Shown here one piece after another: positions 55,722-64,000 of a DNA stretch of 64,000 nucleotides. The notes beneath the pieces are model-generated. The model was not told the origin of the DNA, searched no databases, and worked only from the letters and a program-made list of their open reading frames with translations. The DNA is taken from contig NZ_JADKCX010000024.1 of the NCBI RefSeq assembly GCF_016718685.1, positions 1 to 64,000 of the forward strand, written 5' to 3'. A program made the translations under genes and the position numbers. The stretch's first letter is position 1. Each line of letters begins with the position of its first letter. The stretch comes from Haliscomenobacter sp. (GTDB lineage Bacteria; Bacteroidota; Bacteroidia; Chitinophagales; Saprospiraceae).

Positions 55722-57125
55722 ATGCGATCCTCAATAGTTTATCTTTTTGTGGGATTTTTTGTATCGATTCTGCTCCTGATTGGGGTAGGCATCTATTGGT
55801 ACAGTACTTTTCTAAACTGGAAAAAAGCCAATCAGGTATTGGAGCATAATTTTGAAATCCTCCAGCAAACTGAAGATGTCCTCTCTTTGTTAAAAGACAT
55901 TGAAGCGGGGGAGCGAGGATACATCATCACCAGAGACTGGTCTTTTTTTGAACCATTCCAGAATGCAAGAATCGAATTGCCCAAACAATTGGATCATTTG
56001 GATGCCTTGATGGCAGATACCAAAACGCAGCAAAACCGCATGAATAAGTTGCGGCTGTTGGTGCAAAAGCGGATTTATTATGCCAGAAAAGCAGTGAATG
56101 CTGCCCTCGCAGATCCTCAGGTGGATCCCCACCTCAAAGTAATCTACATGCGGAAAGGCAAAGAAACCATGGATTCGATGCGTTTGCATGTCCACGAGTT
56201 GAAGCATACCGAACTGGCCAAACGCCCTTCCCTGAGTCTGCACAAGGTGAGATTTGCACTACAATCAACCATTGCTTTGGTGCTTTCTTTTGGCCTTAGT
56301 TTGGCTTTGTTTATCGGCACTTTTTACAAAATGGTGCAAGAATTGTTTCGGCGGATAAAAACAGAAAGACAACTGGAACGGAATCTTACGGCCCTGGAGC
56401 AAAGCAATCAGCACCTCGACGCTTTTAATTACGTCACGGTTCATCACCTGCAAGAACCCTTGCGCAAACTCAATATTTTTTGTGACCGCCTCCAGCAGAA
56501 ATACCACGATGAACTCCCGGCTGATGTGCAGTTTTTGGTTCAAAAACTCAATGGCTCTGCCGTGGAAATGCGCGAATTGATCCAGGATTTGACGACCTAC
56601 ACTGCGTTGGGGAAACAAAGTGATCCGCAAGAGCATGTTGAGTTGGAGTTGGAAAGTATTGTTGAAGCGGTAGCAGAAGAGTATGCCGAAGAAATTGTAC
56701 AAAAAAATGCTTACCTTGACGTTCAGCATCCGCTGCCTTCCATCATCGGCAACCCGGAGCAGTTGCGTTTGCTTTTTACCCACTTGTTGACCAATAGTCT
56801 AAAATTTTCCAAGCCAGATGTACCACTACAGATTCGCATTACCTCCTCTTCTGCTTCAGGCCGCGCAATTCCTGGCGTCCTGGAACGAGACCATGACCGC
56901 AGTTTTCAGCAAATCAACTTTTCCGACAATGGCATTGGTATTGACAAAAAATACATGCATGTAATCTTTGAGTTGTTTCAACGTTTGAATAAAGACAAAC
57001 AAATCCCCGGAACAGGTGTCGGATTGACCATTTGTAAAAAAATAATCTTAAACCACGATGGCTATATTGCCGTGAGAAGCGAGCCAAATCAGGGAACTAC
57101 CTTTATGCTATTTTTTCCCCTTTAA
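55722..57125 (+). CDS. CHASE3-domain sensor histidine kinase
   Basis: 467 residues. Transmembrane helix at about 6-28 (IVYLFVGFFVSILLLIGVGI), an extracellular CHASE3-like helical domain (about 40-180; QTEDVLSLLKDIEAGERGYI), a second transmembrane helix at about 186-205, then HisKA with the phospho-His region VHHLQEPLRKL and an HATPase with DNGIGI and GTGVGLTICK. The H-box is HHLQEP rather than the usual SHDLQEP, with the histidine kept. It diverges from rpoN and is followed after 20 bases by a receiver, its probable partner. The CHASE3 ligand is unknown. Confidence 0.92.
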   Translation: MRSSIVYLFVGFFVSILLLIGVGIYWYSTFLNWKKANQVLEHNFEILQQTEDVLSLLKDIEAGERGYIITRDWSFFEPFQNARIELPKQLDHLDALMADTKTQQNRMNKLRLLVQKRIYYARKAVNAALADPQVDPHLKVIYMRKGKETMDSMRLHVHELKHTELAKRPSLSLHKVRFALQSTIALVLSFGLSLALFIGTFYKMVQELFRRIKTERQLERNLTALEQSNQHLDAFNYVTVHHLQEPLRKLNIFCDRLQQKYHDELPADVQFLVQKLNGSAVEMRELIQDLTTYTALGKQSDPQEHVELELESIVEAVAEEYAEEIVQKNAYLDVQHPLPSIIGNPEQLRLLFTHLLTNSLKFSKPDVPLQIRITSSSASGRAIPGVLERDHDRSFQQINFSDNGIGIDKKYMHVIFELFQRLNKDKQIPGTGVGLTICKKIILNHDGYIAVRSEPNQGTTFMLFFPL

Positions 57126-57145
57126 ACCAAAAAAACAGTACGCTA

Positions 57146-57580
57146 ATGCCCAAAAAAACCTTCCGCATTCTATTGGTAGACGATGATCCGGATGACCGTT
57201 ACCTGCTTCAAACCGCGTTTGAAGAAAGTGCAACGCCTTGTCAACTGGATTATGTGGAAGACGGAGATGAAATATTTGATTACCTGGACAAACACCTACA
57301 GCCCGACTCCAACGCCGAGCAACTTCCAGATTTGATTTTGTTGGATTTGAATATGCCCAAAAAGAATGGTTGGCAAGTATTAAATGAGCTCAAACAGTCT
57401 CCACTTTTTCGCCACATCCCAGTGATCATTCTCACGACTTCCAAATCGCCCGAACATGTAAGAAAGTCTTATCATCTCGGAGCGAGCTCTTTTATTTCTA
57501 AACCTTCTTCCTTTAGTAATTTGGTGGAAGTGACCAAAATTCTGGGAAAATATTGGATTGATGTGGTTACGTTTGTTTAA
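57146..57580 (+). CDS. Single-domain response regulator (Rcp1-like)
   Basis: 144 residues, one receiver with no output domain. LLVDDDPDDRYLL opens it, the phospho-Asp sits in LILLDLNMPKKNG, and TTSKSPE and ISKPSS give the conserved Thr and Lys. Rcp1-type receivers pass phosphate between proteins. The gene lies 20 bases after the CHASE3 kinase, its likely donor. The next gene downstream is on the opposite strand. Confidence 0.92.
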   Translation: MPKKTFRILLVDDDPDDRYLLQTAFEESATPCQLDYVEDGDEIFDYLDKHLQPDSNAEQLPDLILLDLNMPKKNGWQVLNELKQSPLFRHIPVIILTTSKSPEHVRKSYHLGASSFISKPSSFSNLVEVTKILGKYWIDVVTFV

Positions 57581-57606
57581 ATGCCCTACGTACTCCTGCT
57601 ATCGTA

Positions 57607-57963
57607 TCACGGATGGTTTCCCTGACTCCAACCCAGGAAATCACCCCTTTTACTGCAGATTATTCGACCAAGATTTTCAGCTTTCTGTAATATCCAAGGC
57701 ATCGCCATACGCAGGATGAGCGCGATAATTGGATGGCGAGTCAATTTGTTGGGCAATGCCGTGAGGGCCAATTTAGTTACTTGGGTGGCCAATCCACGGT
57801 CTTGGATCGACTCGGTGGCTTGTTCAATAACCGACTTCAGCAGTTGAAGGGGCTGCAAGGAAGACTTTATGGCGGCCATCTCCCGTTTAATTCCACGGGT
57901 TTGGTCATCCAGGCGCGCCAGCAAGCGGTTACGTTCGGCCTGGATTTCAGGAATCTGCTTCAT
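57607..57963 (-). CDS. Small helical protein of the YtxH/holin-like set
   Basis: 118 residues, no recognised family. The N-terminus is basic and helical (AERNRLLARLDDQTRGIKRE), followed by a hydrophobic stretch (HPIIALILRMAMPWILQK) that may be one membrane segment. Its start overlaps the end of the holin-like gene by 17 bases, so it is co-translated. The last 20 residues look unlike the rest; an alternative frame reads VKGVISWVGVRETIRDTIAG, which would extend the gene into the convergent receiver, so a lesion near 57665 is possible. Confidence 0.6.
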   Translation of the reverse strand: MKQIPEIQAERNRLLARLDDQTRGIKREMAAIKSSLQPLQLLKSVIEQATESIQDRGLATQVTKLALTALPNKLTRHPIIALILRMAMPWILQKAENLGRIICSKRGDFLGWSQGNHP

Positions 57964-58327
57964 CGCTGGTGTTGTTTTCCTGGATTAATTTAAAGATGGT
58001 TTTCGTCAAAATTTTCCGCACAAAATTGCGGGTGATGGCAATGGTCAAACCCGATAACAACAAAAAGATACCAGCCACAACGAAATACCCCAAAGCGGGA
58101 GCATTGAGCTGTGATCCTATCCAAATGGCGGCCCCAATGCCTATAAACAAAAGGGTGATTGCACCAAAAAACGCCCAAACCAGCACCGAAATGATGCTCG
58201 AAGATAGGGACAAACCTTTTTCGGTGAGGGAGAGTAAAAACAAGTCCCTGCGGGTGTCCAAATACTCCAAGACATGATGGGACAATAATTCGAGATGTGA
58301 TTTTTTTTCATCCGTAACGTCTTCCAT
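57947..58327 (-). CDS. Phage holin-family (Holin_X/DUF1469-like) membrane protein
   Basis: 126 residues with two predicted transmembrane helices (SSIISVLVWAFFGAITLLFI and ALGYFVVAGIFLLLSGLTIA) between charged helical ends. The pattern matches the Holin_X/DUF1469 group, which occurs beside YtxH genes in non-phage settings. There are no other phage genes nearby, so a lysis role is unlikely; membrane-stress function is inferred. It lies between YtxH and the 118-residue protein. Confidence 0.78.
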   Translation of the reverse strand: MEDVTDEKKSHLELLSHHVLEYLDTRRDLFLLSLTEKGLSLSSSIISVLVWAFFGAITLLFIGIGAAIWIGSQLNAPALGYFVVAGIFLLLSGLTIAITRNFVRKILTKTIFKLIQENNTSDEADS

Positions 58328-58453
58328 ACTGACCCGGTGTTTATAGTGGTGGATAAAAAAGCCTTAAAGAACGGAAGCAAAGTAATTCCGCTTCCATTCC
58401 CAGGCAACAAACGCACTCAAAATGATAATGAAATCCCGATTATAAAAACTCGC

Positions 58454-58873
58454 TTATGAGAAATGGTTTTGCAAATCATTGACGGCAGAGCGGCCTTCTT
58501 TTACTGCTTGTTTGCCTATTTTTTTGCCGTCTTCACTCACTTCTTCCAGGGTGTTTTCTGCTTCGTTGGCCAGGGCTGAGGCTTTATTTTTGGTATTAGA
58601 CCACCAGGCTGCACCTCTTTTCAGAATGTGGCTGATAAAATCATCCACTTCATTGGCGGCAATTCCAGCGTCAGATTCAAGTTTGTTTTTGGTTTTGAAC
58701 CAGCTCTGTTTGCCTTCTTTGATGAGCTCATCCATGTAATCGACAGATTGGTTCTTTGCTTTCAAGATTTTTTTGCGGGTTTCTTCACCAGAAGTTGGTG
58801 CAAAAAGGATACCCAACGCGGCGCCAGTCGCAGCACCAGCAACAAATAAAGCCAAGAGATTTTTAGTAGACAT
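58454..58873 (-). CDS. YtxH-domain general-stress-like protein
   Basis: 139 residues. YtxH hallmark at the N-terminus: a glycine-rich membrane helix (LLALFVAGAATGAALGILFA) then PTSGEETRKKI. The rest is a long charged amphipathic helix with Lys/Ala repeats. YtxH proteins are induced by general stress in other bacteria; their role is unresolved. It heads a three-gene same-strand set with the holin-like and the 118-residue proteins. Confidence 0.87.
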   Translation of the reverse strand: MSTKNLLALFVAGAATGAALGILFAPTSGEETRKKILKAKNQSVDYMDELIKEGKQSWFKTKNKLESDAGIAANEVDDFISHILKRGAAWWSNTKNKASALANEAENTLEEVSEDGKKIGKQAVKEGRSAVNDLQNHFS

Positions 58874-59200
58874 GGTGTGGTGATTTTAAGTTAACAAATA
58901 CGCAAATGCGGTACTGCTCGTTTTTAAGAGGAGCAATTGATTCGCCGTGCTTACGCTCCATCAGCTAAGAAAGATGTGCCAGCCAAAAAGTGTGGCGATA
59001 TTTTGTTCTTTTGTGGAAAAGTGTAGAAAACAATCCTCAAGCACCCCAGAATGGGAAGGATTAGGGCGCAATTTTTTCCGGGTTCCTGGTTTTTTTGATG
59101 TTTTCAGGAAAACCAGCCTGGAACAACTTTTGCTTATAATATGAGGTTAATGCATTATTTTTTCACTGCGCTTAATTAGCACCATTGCAAACAAATACAA
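58874..59200. other. Divergent promoter region before the lone receiver, with a hairpin
   Basis: No gene is visible. CTGGTTTT (59086-59093) pairs with AAAACCAG (59109-59116), with GTTCC/GGAAC extending the stem over a bulge; this lies in the leader of the receiver at 59201. Otherwise the gap holds promoter-like AT-rich sequence only. Confidence 0.5.
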
Positions 59201-59548
59201 ATGAAAACCAATAAAACTTTACTCATTATTGATGATGAAGTAGACGTATGTACGCTCTTGAGGCGCAGTTTCCGGGGAGAATTCAAAACAGTGGAAGCTG
59301 CATATTTGCTGAATGACGCGCTGAGCCTGGCCGAGCGCATTCACCCGGATATCCTCTTACTCGACAACAACCTGCCGGATGGCCAGGGCATCGATTTCAT
59401 TCAGCGGTTTAAGTCCATCAACCCATTCATGCGAATTGTGGTCATCAGCGCCATGGACTTGCATAGCGAGGCCATAGCGGCCGGGGCAAATGCTTTTTTG
59501 GGTAAGCCCTTGAAGATGGAAGCGATTCGGGAAGCGATTTGTGCGTGA
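59201..59548 (+). CDS. Short single-domain response regulator
   Basis: 115 residues, slightly short for a receiver. LLIIDDEVDVCTLL opens it, the phospho-Asp is in LLLDNNLPDGQG, and Lys is in LGKPLKME. Thr/Ser at the beta-4 position appears as VISAMD. No output domain. It is unlinked to an adjacent kinase, although the signalling block is just upstream. Intact. Confidence 0.88.
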   Translation: MKTNKTLLIIDDEVDVCTLLRRSFRGEFKTVEAAYLLNDALSLAERIHPDILLLDNNLPDGQGIDFIQRFKSINPFMRIVVISAMDLHSEAIAAGANAFLGKPLKMEAIREAICA

Positions 59549-59621
59549 GGAATTTAATGAATGTGCTAAAGCTTTTTTAATTCGAAAAAAAGCCACAAAA
59601 GCCCGTCCTAACCCCATAAAT

Positions 59622-61370
59622 TTACCCAACCACCTCTTCTTTCTCCTTCTCCGGCATCACGCCCTGTAATACCGCCGCAATCCCCATCACCAACAAGCAC
59701 CCAATCAAGTTCAACCACAAGTATGCTACCCGCACCGGAATCACCCAACCGAACAGATTAAGGCTCATTTTGTACTCGCTCATTACGTACACAACGATCA
59801 CAATAATTTGGGTTAAAATGGCCGCCAGGAACGCCGCTCTGCCCTTGACTTTGGGTTGAAAAAAGGCCGCGAGGAACACGCCCAGAATCACCCCGTAGAA
59901 GATGGAACCGATGATGTTCACGGCCTGAATCAGGTTGTCGAACAACTGAGCAGAAAAAGCAAAAGCCAGAGAAATCAAACACCATACCGCCACAAAAAAC
60001 TTCGACATCCGCAAATAATGCTGGTCGCTGGCGGCTGGTTTGTACAAACGTTGGTAAAGGTCAATCACCGTAGTGGTAGCCAGGGCATTGATGGCCGAGG
60101 CCCCGGAAGAACAGGCCGCCGCTATAATCATGGCCAGCAATAAACCGATCACCCCGATGGGCATATATTGTAACACGTAAGTGATGAACACGTAATCAGT
60201 ATCTTTGGTAGCCGCATCAGGCACGTGGTCTTTGATCAAACTTCTGGCGTCTTCACGCAATTGTAGCTCCGTGGCATGCAGGGTTTGCACTTCAATTTGG
60301 GCGGCCTTGGCTTGTTCATCGTCCCCTTTGCGCATGGCTTTCATCATACCATCAACAGCCAAACGGCGTTGTTCAAAAACTTTTTCCTGCTGGGTTTCCA
60401 ATATTTTGTATTGTTCCGCAGCACTGCCACTCAGGCGGCTTACATTGTTGGAATTGAAATGCAGCGGCGCTTGATTGAAGAGGTAAAAAACGAACACGAG
60501 CACCCCTACTCCCAGAATGATGAACTGCATGGGCACTTTGATCAAACCATTGAGCATCAAGCCCATTCGACCTTCGGCCAAAGACTTCCCGCCCAAATAA
60601 CGCGCCACCTGCGACTGATCGGTACCAAAATAGGAAATGGCCAAAAACGCGCCTCCAATGATGCCCGACCAGATGTTGTATCGACTGGATAAATCAAATT
60701 TGAAGTCTACCAGGTTGATCTTACCCATTTTGCCCGCAATATTGACCGCATCTACAAAATGCACATCGGGTGGCAATTGGTAAAACACCAAGCCTGCGGC
60801 TAAAAACAGACCCAACCAAATCACCGCAAATTGCAGGGTTTGGGTATAACTCACCGCTTTGAAGCCGCCGATGTAGGTATACACCAAAATCAAACCGCCA
60901 ATGAATAAAATCGTAAAATTTAAAGACCAGCCCAGCAATTCCGACATGACAATCGAAGGGGCAAAAAAGGAAAGTCCAGTGGAAAAACCACGCTGGATCA
61001 AAAACAAGGAGGCCGTAAATACCCGCGTATTGAGCCCAAACCGGGTCTCGAGGTATTCATAAGCCGTGTAGATTTTTAGTTTGTAAAAGTAGGGAATGAC
61101 AAATATGCTCAAAAAAATCATGGCCAATGGCAAGCCAAAATAAAACTGCACAAAGCGCATCCCATCTTCGTAAGCTTGCCCCGGCAGGGAAAGGAAAGTG
61201 ATGGCACTGGCCTGAGTAGCCATAATATTGAAGCCGATGACCGTCCAATTCAGGTCATCGTTGCCCCGCATGTGCGTTTCCGAAGAACGGATGTGGCGGG
61301 TTCTCCATATTCCAAAAGCTGCGATCCCGATGAGGGTGGCCAGCATCACCAGCCAGTCGATCCAATTCAT
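59622..61370 (-). CDS. Sodium:solute symporter (SSS family)
   Basis: 582 residues with about 13 membrane spans: MNWIDWLVMLATLIGIAAFG opens it, followed by SSS features (NIMATQASAITFLSLPGQAY; GFKAVSYTQTLQFAVIWLG; IAAACSSGASAINALATTTV). A charged helical insertion of about 80 residues (KILETQQEKVFEQRRL through ELQLREDARSLI) interrupts the usual core between helices, outside the membrane. The transported solute is unknown. It starts 6 bases after a 37-residue membrane ORF on the same strand. Intact. Confidence 0.93.
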   Translation of the reverse strand: MNWIDWLVMLATLIGIAAFGIWRTRHIRSSETHMRGNDDLNWTVIGFNIMATQASAITFLSLPGQAYEDGMRFVQFYFGLPLAMIFLSIFVIPYFYKLKIYTAYEYLETRFGLNTRVFTASLFLIQRGFSTGLSFFAPSIVMSELLGWSLNFTILFIGGLILVYTYIGGFKAVSYTQTLQFAVIWLGLFLAAGLVFYQLPPDVHFVDAVNIAGKMGKINLVDFKFDLSSRYNIWSGIIGGAFLAISYFGTDQSQVARYLGGKSLAEGRMGLMLNGLIKVPMQFIILGVGVLVFVFYLFNQAPLHFNSNNVSRLSGSAAEQYKILETQQEKVFEQRRLAVDGMMKAMRKGDDEQAKAAQIEVQTLHATELQLREDARSLIKDHVPDAATKDTDYVFITYVLQYMPIGVIGLLLAMIIAAACSSGASAINALATTTVIDLYQRLYKPAASDQHYLRMSKFFVAVWCLISLAFAFSAQLFDNLIQAVNIIGSIFYGVILGVFLAAFFQPKVKGRAAFLAAILTQIIVIVVYVMSEYKMSLNLFGWVIPVRVAYLWLNLIGCLLVMGIAAVLQGVMPEKEKEEVVG

Positions 61371-61376
61371 AGTCTG

Positions 61377-61490
61377 TCAGGCAAATAATCGAGTAAAGAG
61401 ATAAAAAAGCACAATCAATATCGCGTTGAACCAGAATACCAAATGGTAGACTTGGTTCCAGGATTTGAAAAAGGGTGGACGGTCGGTCAT
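61377..61490 (-). CDS. 37-residue membrane protein partner of the symporter
   Basis: ATG at 61490 to TGA at 61377. MTDRPPFFKSWNQVYHLVFW continues as FNAILIVLFYLFTRLFA, a single hydrophobic helix after a charged head. It ends 6 bases before the symporter ATG, so both are translated from one message. Such tiny ORFs are common directly ahead of SSS genes in Bacteroidota and may be subunits or stabilisers; that is inference from position. Confidence 0.7.
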   Translation of the reverse strand: MTDRPPFFKSWNQVYHLVFWFNAILIVLFYLFTRLFA

Positions 61491-61580
61491 GGTTCGAGGG
61501 TTCGAGGGTTCAAGGGTTCGAGGGTTCGAGGGTTCGGGGCATCAACCCTTGAACCCTCGAACTTCGAACCCCCGAACCCT
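61490..61580. repeat. Octamer array with inverted partner (GTTCGAGG family)
   Basis: At least six tandem GTTCGAGG-type octamers (about 61491-61539; one reads GTTCAAGG, the last GTTCGGGG) face inverted CCTTGAAC/CCTCGAAC units (61544-61580) with only a 4-base loop. It separates the PIG-L gene from the small membrane ORF on the same strand. Confidence 0.8.
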
Positions 61581-61584
61581 AAGT

Positions 61585-64000
61585 TTATTTTCCAATTGAA
61601 ATCATGTTCGCAAAAATCCGGTAAGCGCCCGGCACACCCGCAGGCAATTGCCGGAACCAGGAATAGCCTGTATAAATGTAGTAACCCGAGCCGTATTTGG
61701 CCACCAGCAGACCTCCATCGCGAGCGGGCTCGCCAGGGTCATTGGCCGACAGGATGGCTTCGAAATTGGTTTTGTCCCAATCGTTGGGGAAATACAAGCC
61801 GCGTTCCTGCACCCAACCGCTGAAATCCTGCGCCGTAATTTTATTGGGTTGATTCAGCAATTTGTGTTCGGGTTTCAGGAAACGTACCTCGGCGTTTTCA
61901 TCCGTTACCCGATCACGAGATACATTGAGGGAATAAGGGGCAAGCTCTTTGGCTTCGACTTTGTATTCAAAGTTGGTGTTGTACTGCACGATCAAAGTTC
62001 CTCCTTTGCGGGTGTACTCCATCAAATTGGTCTGCCGATAGGCTAAAGCGTCAATGGTATTGTAGGCGCGAATTCCCATAATGACCGCATCGTATTTGGC
62101 CAGGTTTTCCGGGGTGAGGTCTTTTTCGCTGAGCATGTCTACTTTATAGCCGATCTGTTGCAAGCTGGCCGGAATGTCGTCTCCCGCTCCCGCAACGTAA
62201 CCCAAGAGTTGCCCTGCTTTCTTCAACTCGATGTGCACCACTTTGGCTTCAGCATTGAGCAATACGGTTTGAGCCGGGATATGGTCGTACTTGATTTCAA
62301 GCATTTCCTTGCTGTACTTCTGCCCATCTATCGTTGCTACGGGTTGAATTACGCCTTCGCTGGCCCCTGATGGAGGCGTGACCATAAATTTGATGCTCTT
62401 TTCATCCCCTTTTTTGGCAATGCTGAAACTGGCCTCGGCGGGTTCCACTTTCCAGCCAGTCGGTACGCCCAATTTGAGGGTTCCGCTGATGTTTCCTTTC
62501 CCGGCTTTCACTTGTACGCTAACCGGTTTGGCATCGTTGTCGGCAAATACCAATACTTTTTCGGACACCTTGGTAAATACGGGCGGAATGATTTCGAAAG
62601 GCCGGTAAATTTCACCTTTCGCAGGGTCTGCATCTCTGTATACGATGTCCGTTTCGTAAACGATCGGAACTCCCGCAATTTTATAGTGGTAACGGGCTTT
62701 GAAGGCGCGTTGCGTTTCGGGTTTGCCCCGCATTTGTTGATCCTTCACGGCGTACATGCCCGTTGTGCCGGGGTCAGTGAGCCAGTAGGCACTGGTATAA
62801 GCCATATCTTTGTTCAGGCGCACTTTGCGCGGCCAGATCAGTCCCTGGTTGTTGGCCAGCGGCTTGTTGAATACCGTATCCAGCCCAATTGGGTCAATGC
62901 TCACTTTGTCCAACACCACGATGGCCGGGCTGCGGTTGATGACCTCGGTACGGATGGTCATTTCATCACCAGGTGCGGCAGAAAAATCGGCAGCAGCCGT
63001 TTCGTGGTAGAGGCCCAAACAGGCTTTGATCACGTCTTTGATTTCCACCAATTTCACCCTCTTCCAATAGCCGTCGGGCAGTTTTTCGATCAATTGGTAG
63101 GCCTTGACCAATTCTGGGACACTGGCCACCGGGTTGTCAAAACGGAATTTGGCTTTTACCGCCGCCAGAATGACCCCAATCGGTGCACCACCAGGTACGC
63201 GGGTCCAGGTGGTATTGATGCCTTCAAAGAGGTCGGTTTTACTTTTGGGTTCGTCGCCTTTGATGAATTCGAAGTACTCCTGACTGGTACCCCGGGTACC
63301 CATGGAGCCAAAGCCCTGGCAACGGTGCGAACTGCGGCTTTCGGCAGCAATTTCGGTATTGGATTTGCCCAGATTCGGGAAATAACCTCCAGCTTCTACA
63401 CTAAACAGTTTGGATTTGTCGGCTTTGTCAAAAGCGGCGCGGCTGCCAAAGAAAAACCAGGAGATGTTGAAGAAGGTACGGCGTGGTTGCCAGGGCTTGA
63501 CGTAAGCCAATTGCTCGGGATAAGCCTGGGGGTTATTGGCCAGATCAAAAGCCTCCACCGAAAGAACCGCTGAAGCCGTGTGGTGGCCGTGGGTAGTACC
63601 TGCCGTGCGGTGATCAAAACGATTGATGATCACGTCGGGTTGCCATTGCCGGATGGCCCATACAACGTCGCCCAAGACATCGTTGCGATCCCAGGTTTGG
63701 AAGGTTTCAGCAGGGTTTTTGGAAAAACCCAAAATCGTTGGCACGGGTGAACATTTGTTTGCCGCCGTCAATACGCCGGGCGGCCAACAGTTCCTGCGTG
63801 CGCAACAAACCCAAAAGCTCCCGAATTTCGGGCCCAATCAGGTTTTGTCCGCCATCGCCGCGCGTCAGCGAAAGGTAGGCCACATTGGCCTTGCGCTCAT
63901 TGGCGAGGTAAGAGATAAACAGGGTATTTTCATCATCGGGGTGCGCCGCAATGTACAAGGCTGAACCTAAAAAATTCAGCTTCTTGATGGCTTCGTAAAT
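61585..64000 (-). CDS. Large PIG-L (LmbE-like) deacetylase, 5' end outside the window, one frameshift
   Basis: At least 800 residues; the start lies beyond base 64000, where the frame is open (IYEAIKKLNFLGSALYIAAH). The deacetylase begins with AAHPDDENTLF (zinc-binding PHPDD-type motif) and SLTRGDGGQN. One extra T near 63722 shifts the frame; removing it restores ANDFGFSKNPAETFQTWDRN. The later zinc ligand region (HGHHTASAVLSVEAF) is present. The remainder has a beta-rich NEW3-like domain (GTLKLGVPTGWKVEPAEASF) and a GATase-like segment (IGYKVDMLSEKDLTPENLAK to GGTLIVQYNTNFEYK). PIG-L enzymes remove N-acetyl groups from sugar conjugates; the secreted multi-domain forms are of unknown specificity. 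Confidence 0.86.

Noticed and set aside
57947..58327. Prophage lysis module
   Set aside because: The holin-like protein lacks an endolysin or other phage genes; it sits with a YtxH gene instead.
62512..63573. Plus-strand ORF of 353 codons
   Set aside because: It is antisense to the PIG-L gene and is composition-driven; no domain is visible.

Overview
The window looks like a Bacteroidota chromosome, most probably a Saprospiria (Haliscomenobacter/Lewinella-like) lineage. That placement is an inference from a TonB-dependent receptor, a protein with a type IX secretion C-terminal signal, an ABC-permease/M1-peptidase fusion, and promoter elements of the Bacteroidota type (TTTG, about 20 bases, then TAnnTTTG). 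I see no rRNA, tRNA, CRISPR array, prophage or intact insertion sequence.

A sequence-quality warning applies to the whole window. About a dozen genes are interrupted by one-base shifts, almost all in or beside short mononucleotide runs, and each reads on in another frame with the expected family motifs. Core genes such as rpoN are affected. I therefore annotate full-length loci with frameshifts rather than many small ORFs. Uncorrected long-read or homopolymer error is the likely cause. The same explanation may cover an almost pure G/C tract near 16.0 kb. The stretch 28.5-49.2 kb shows no lesions.

Layout. 1-9.9 kb: scrambled alpha/beta hydrolase, fmt, an ABC ATPase with a permease-M1 peptidase fusion, and a TPR-PAS hybrid histidine kinase. 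10-16 kb: TonB-dependent receptor, diverging from a carotenoid cluster (DUF2141 protein, phytoene desaturase, carotenoid oxygenase). 16.5-20.1 kb: a secreted protein of about 1,215 residues with a DNRLRE-like domain, six CHRD domains and a sorting tail. 20.2-30.5 kb: an amino-acid catabolic locus with an amidohydrolase, two class III aminotransferases, a GNAT, two aldehyde dehydrogenases and an Lrp-type regulator, diverging from a GntP-type permease. 30.6-41.5 kb: secreted glycoside-hydrolase-like protein, lepA, LpxH-like phosphoesterase, lipoprotein, AraC regulator facing a FAD-oxidoreductase/phosphonatase-like pair, a candidate short transcript, and a 5'-nucleotidase. 41.6-49.5 kb: sortilin-like Asp-box protein, NUDIX hydrolase, PLP beta-synthase, membrane hydroxylase, AI-2E-family permease, and a small lipoprotein abutting a palindromic element. 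49.6-59.5 kb: a signalling block with rpoN, a sigma-54 activator and two histidine kinases in one tight operon, a CHASE3 kinase with its response regulator, a YtxH/holin-like envelope-stress set, and a lone receiver. 59.6-64 kb: a solute:sodium symporter with a 37-residue membrane partner, and a PIG-L deacetylase running off the window.

Many gene ends carry hairpins built from tandem octamers (GTTCGAGG or AAGTTGAG families), a recurrent extragenic architecture in this genome.
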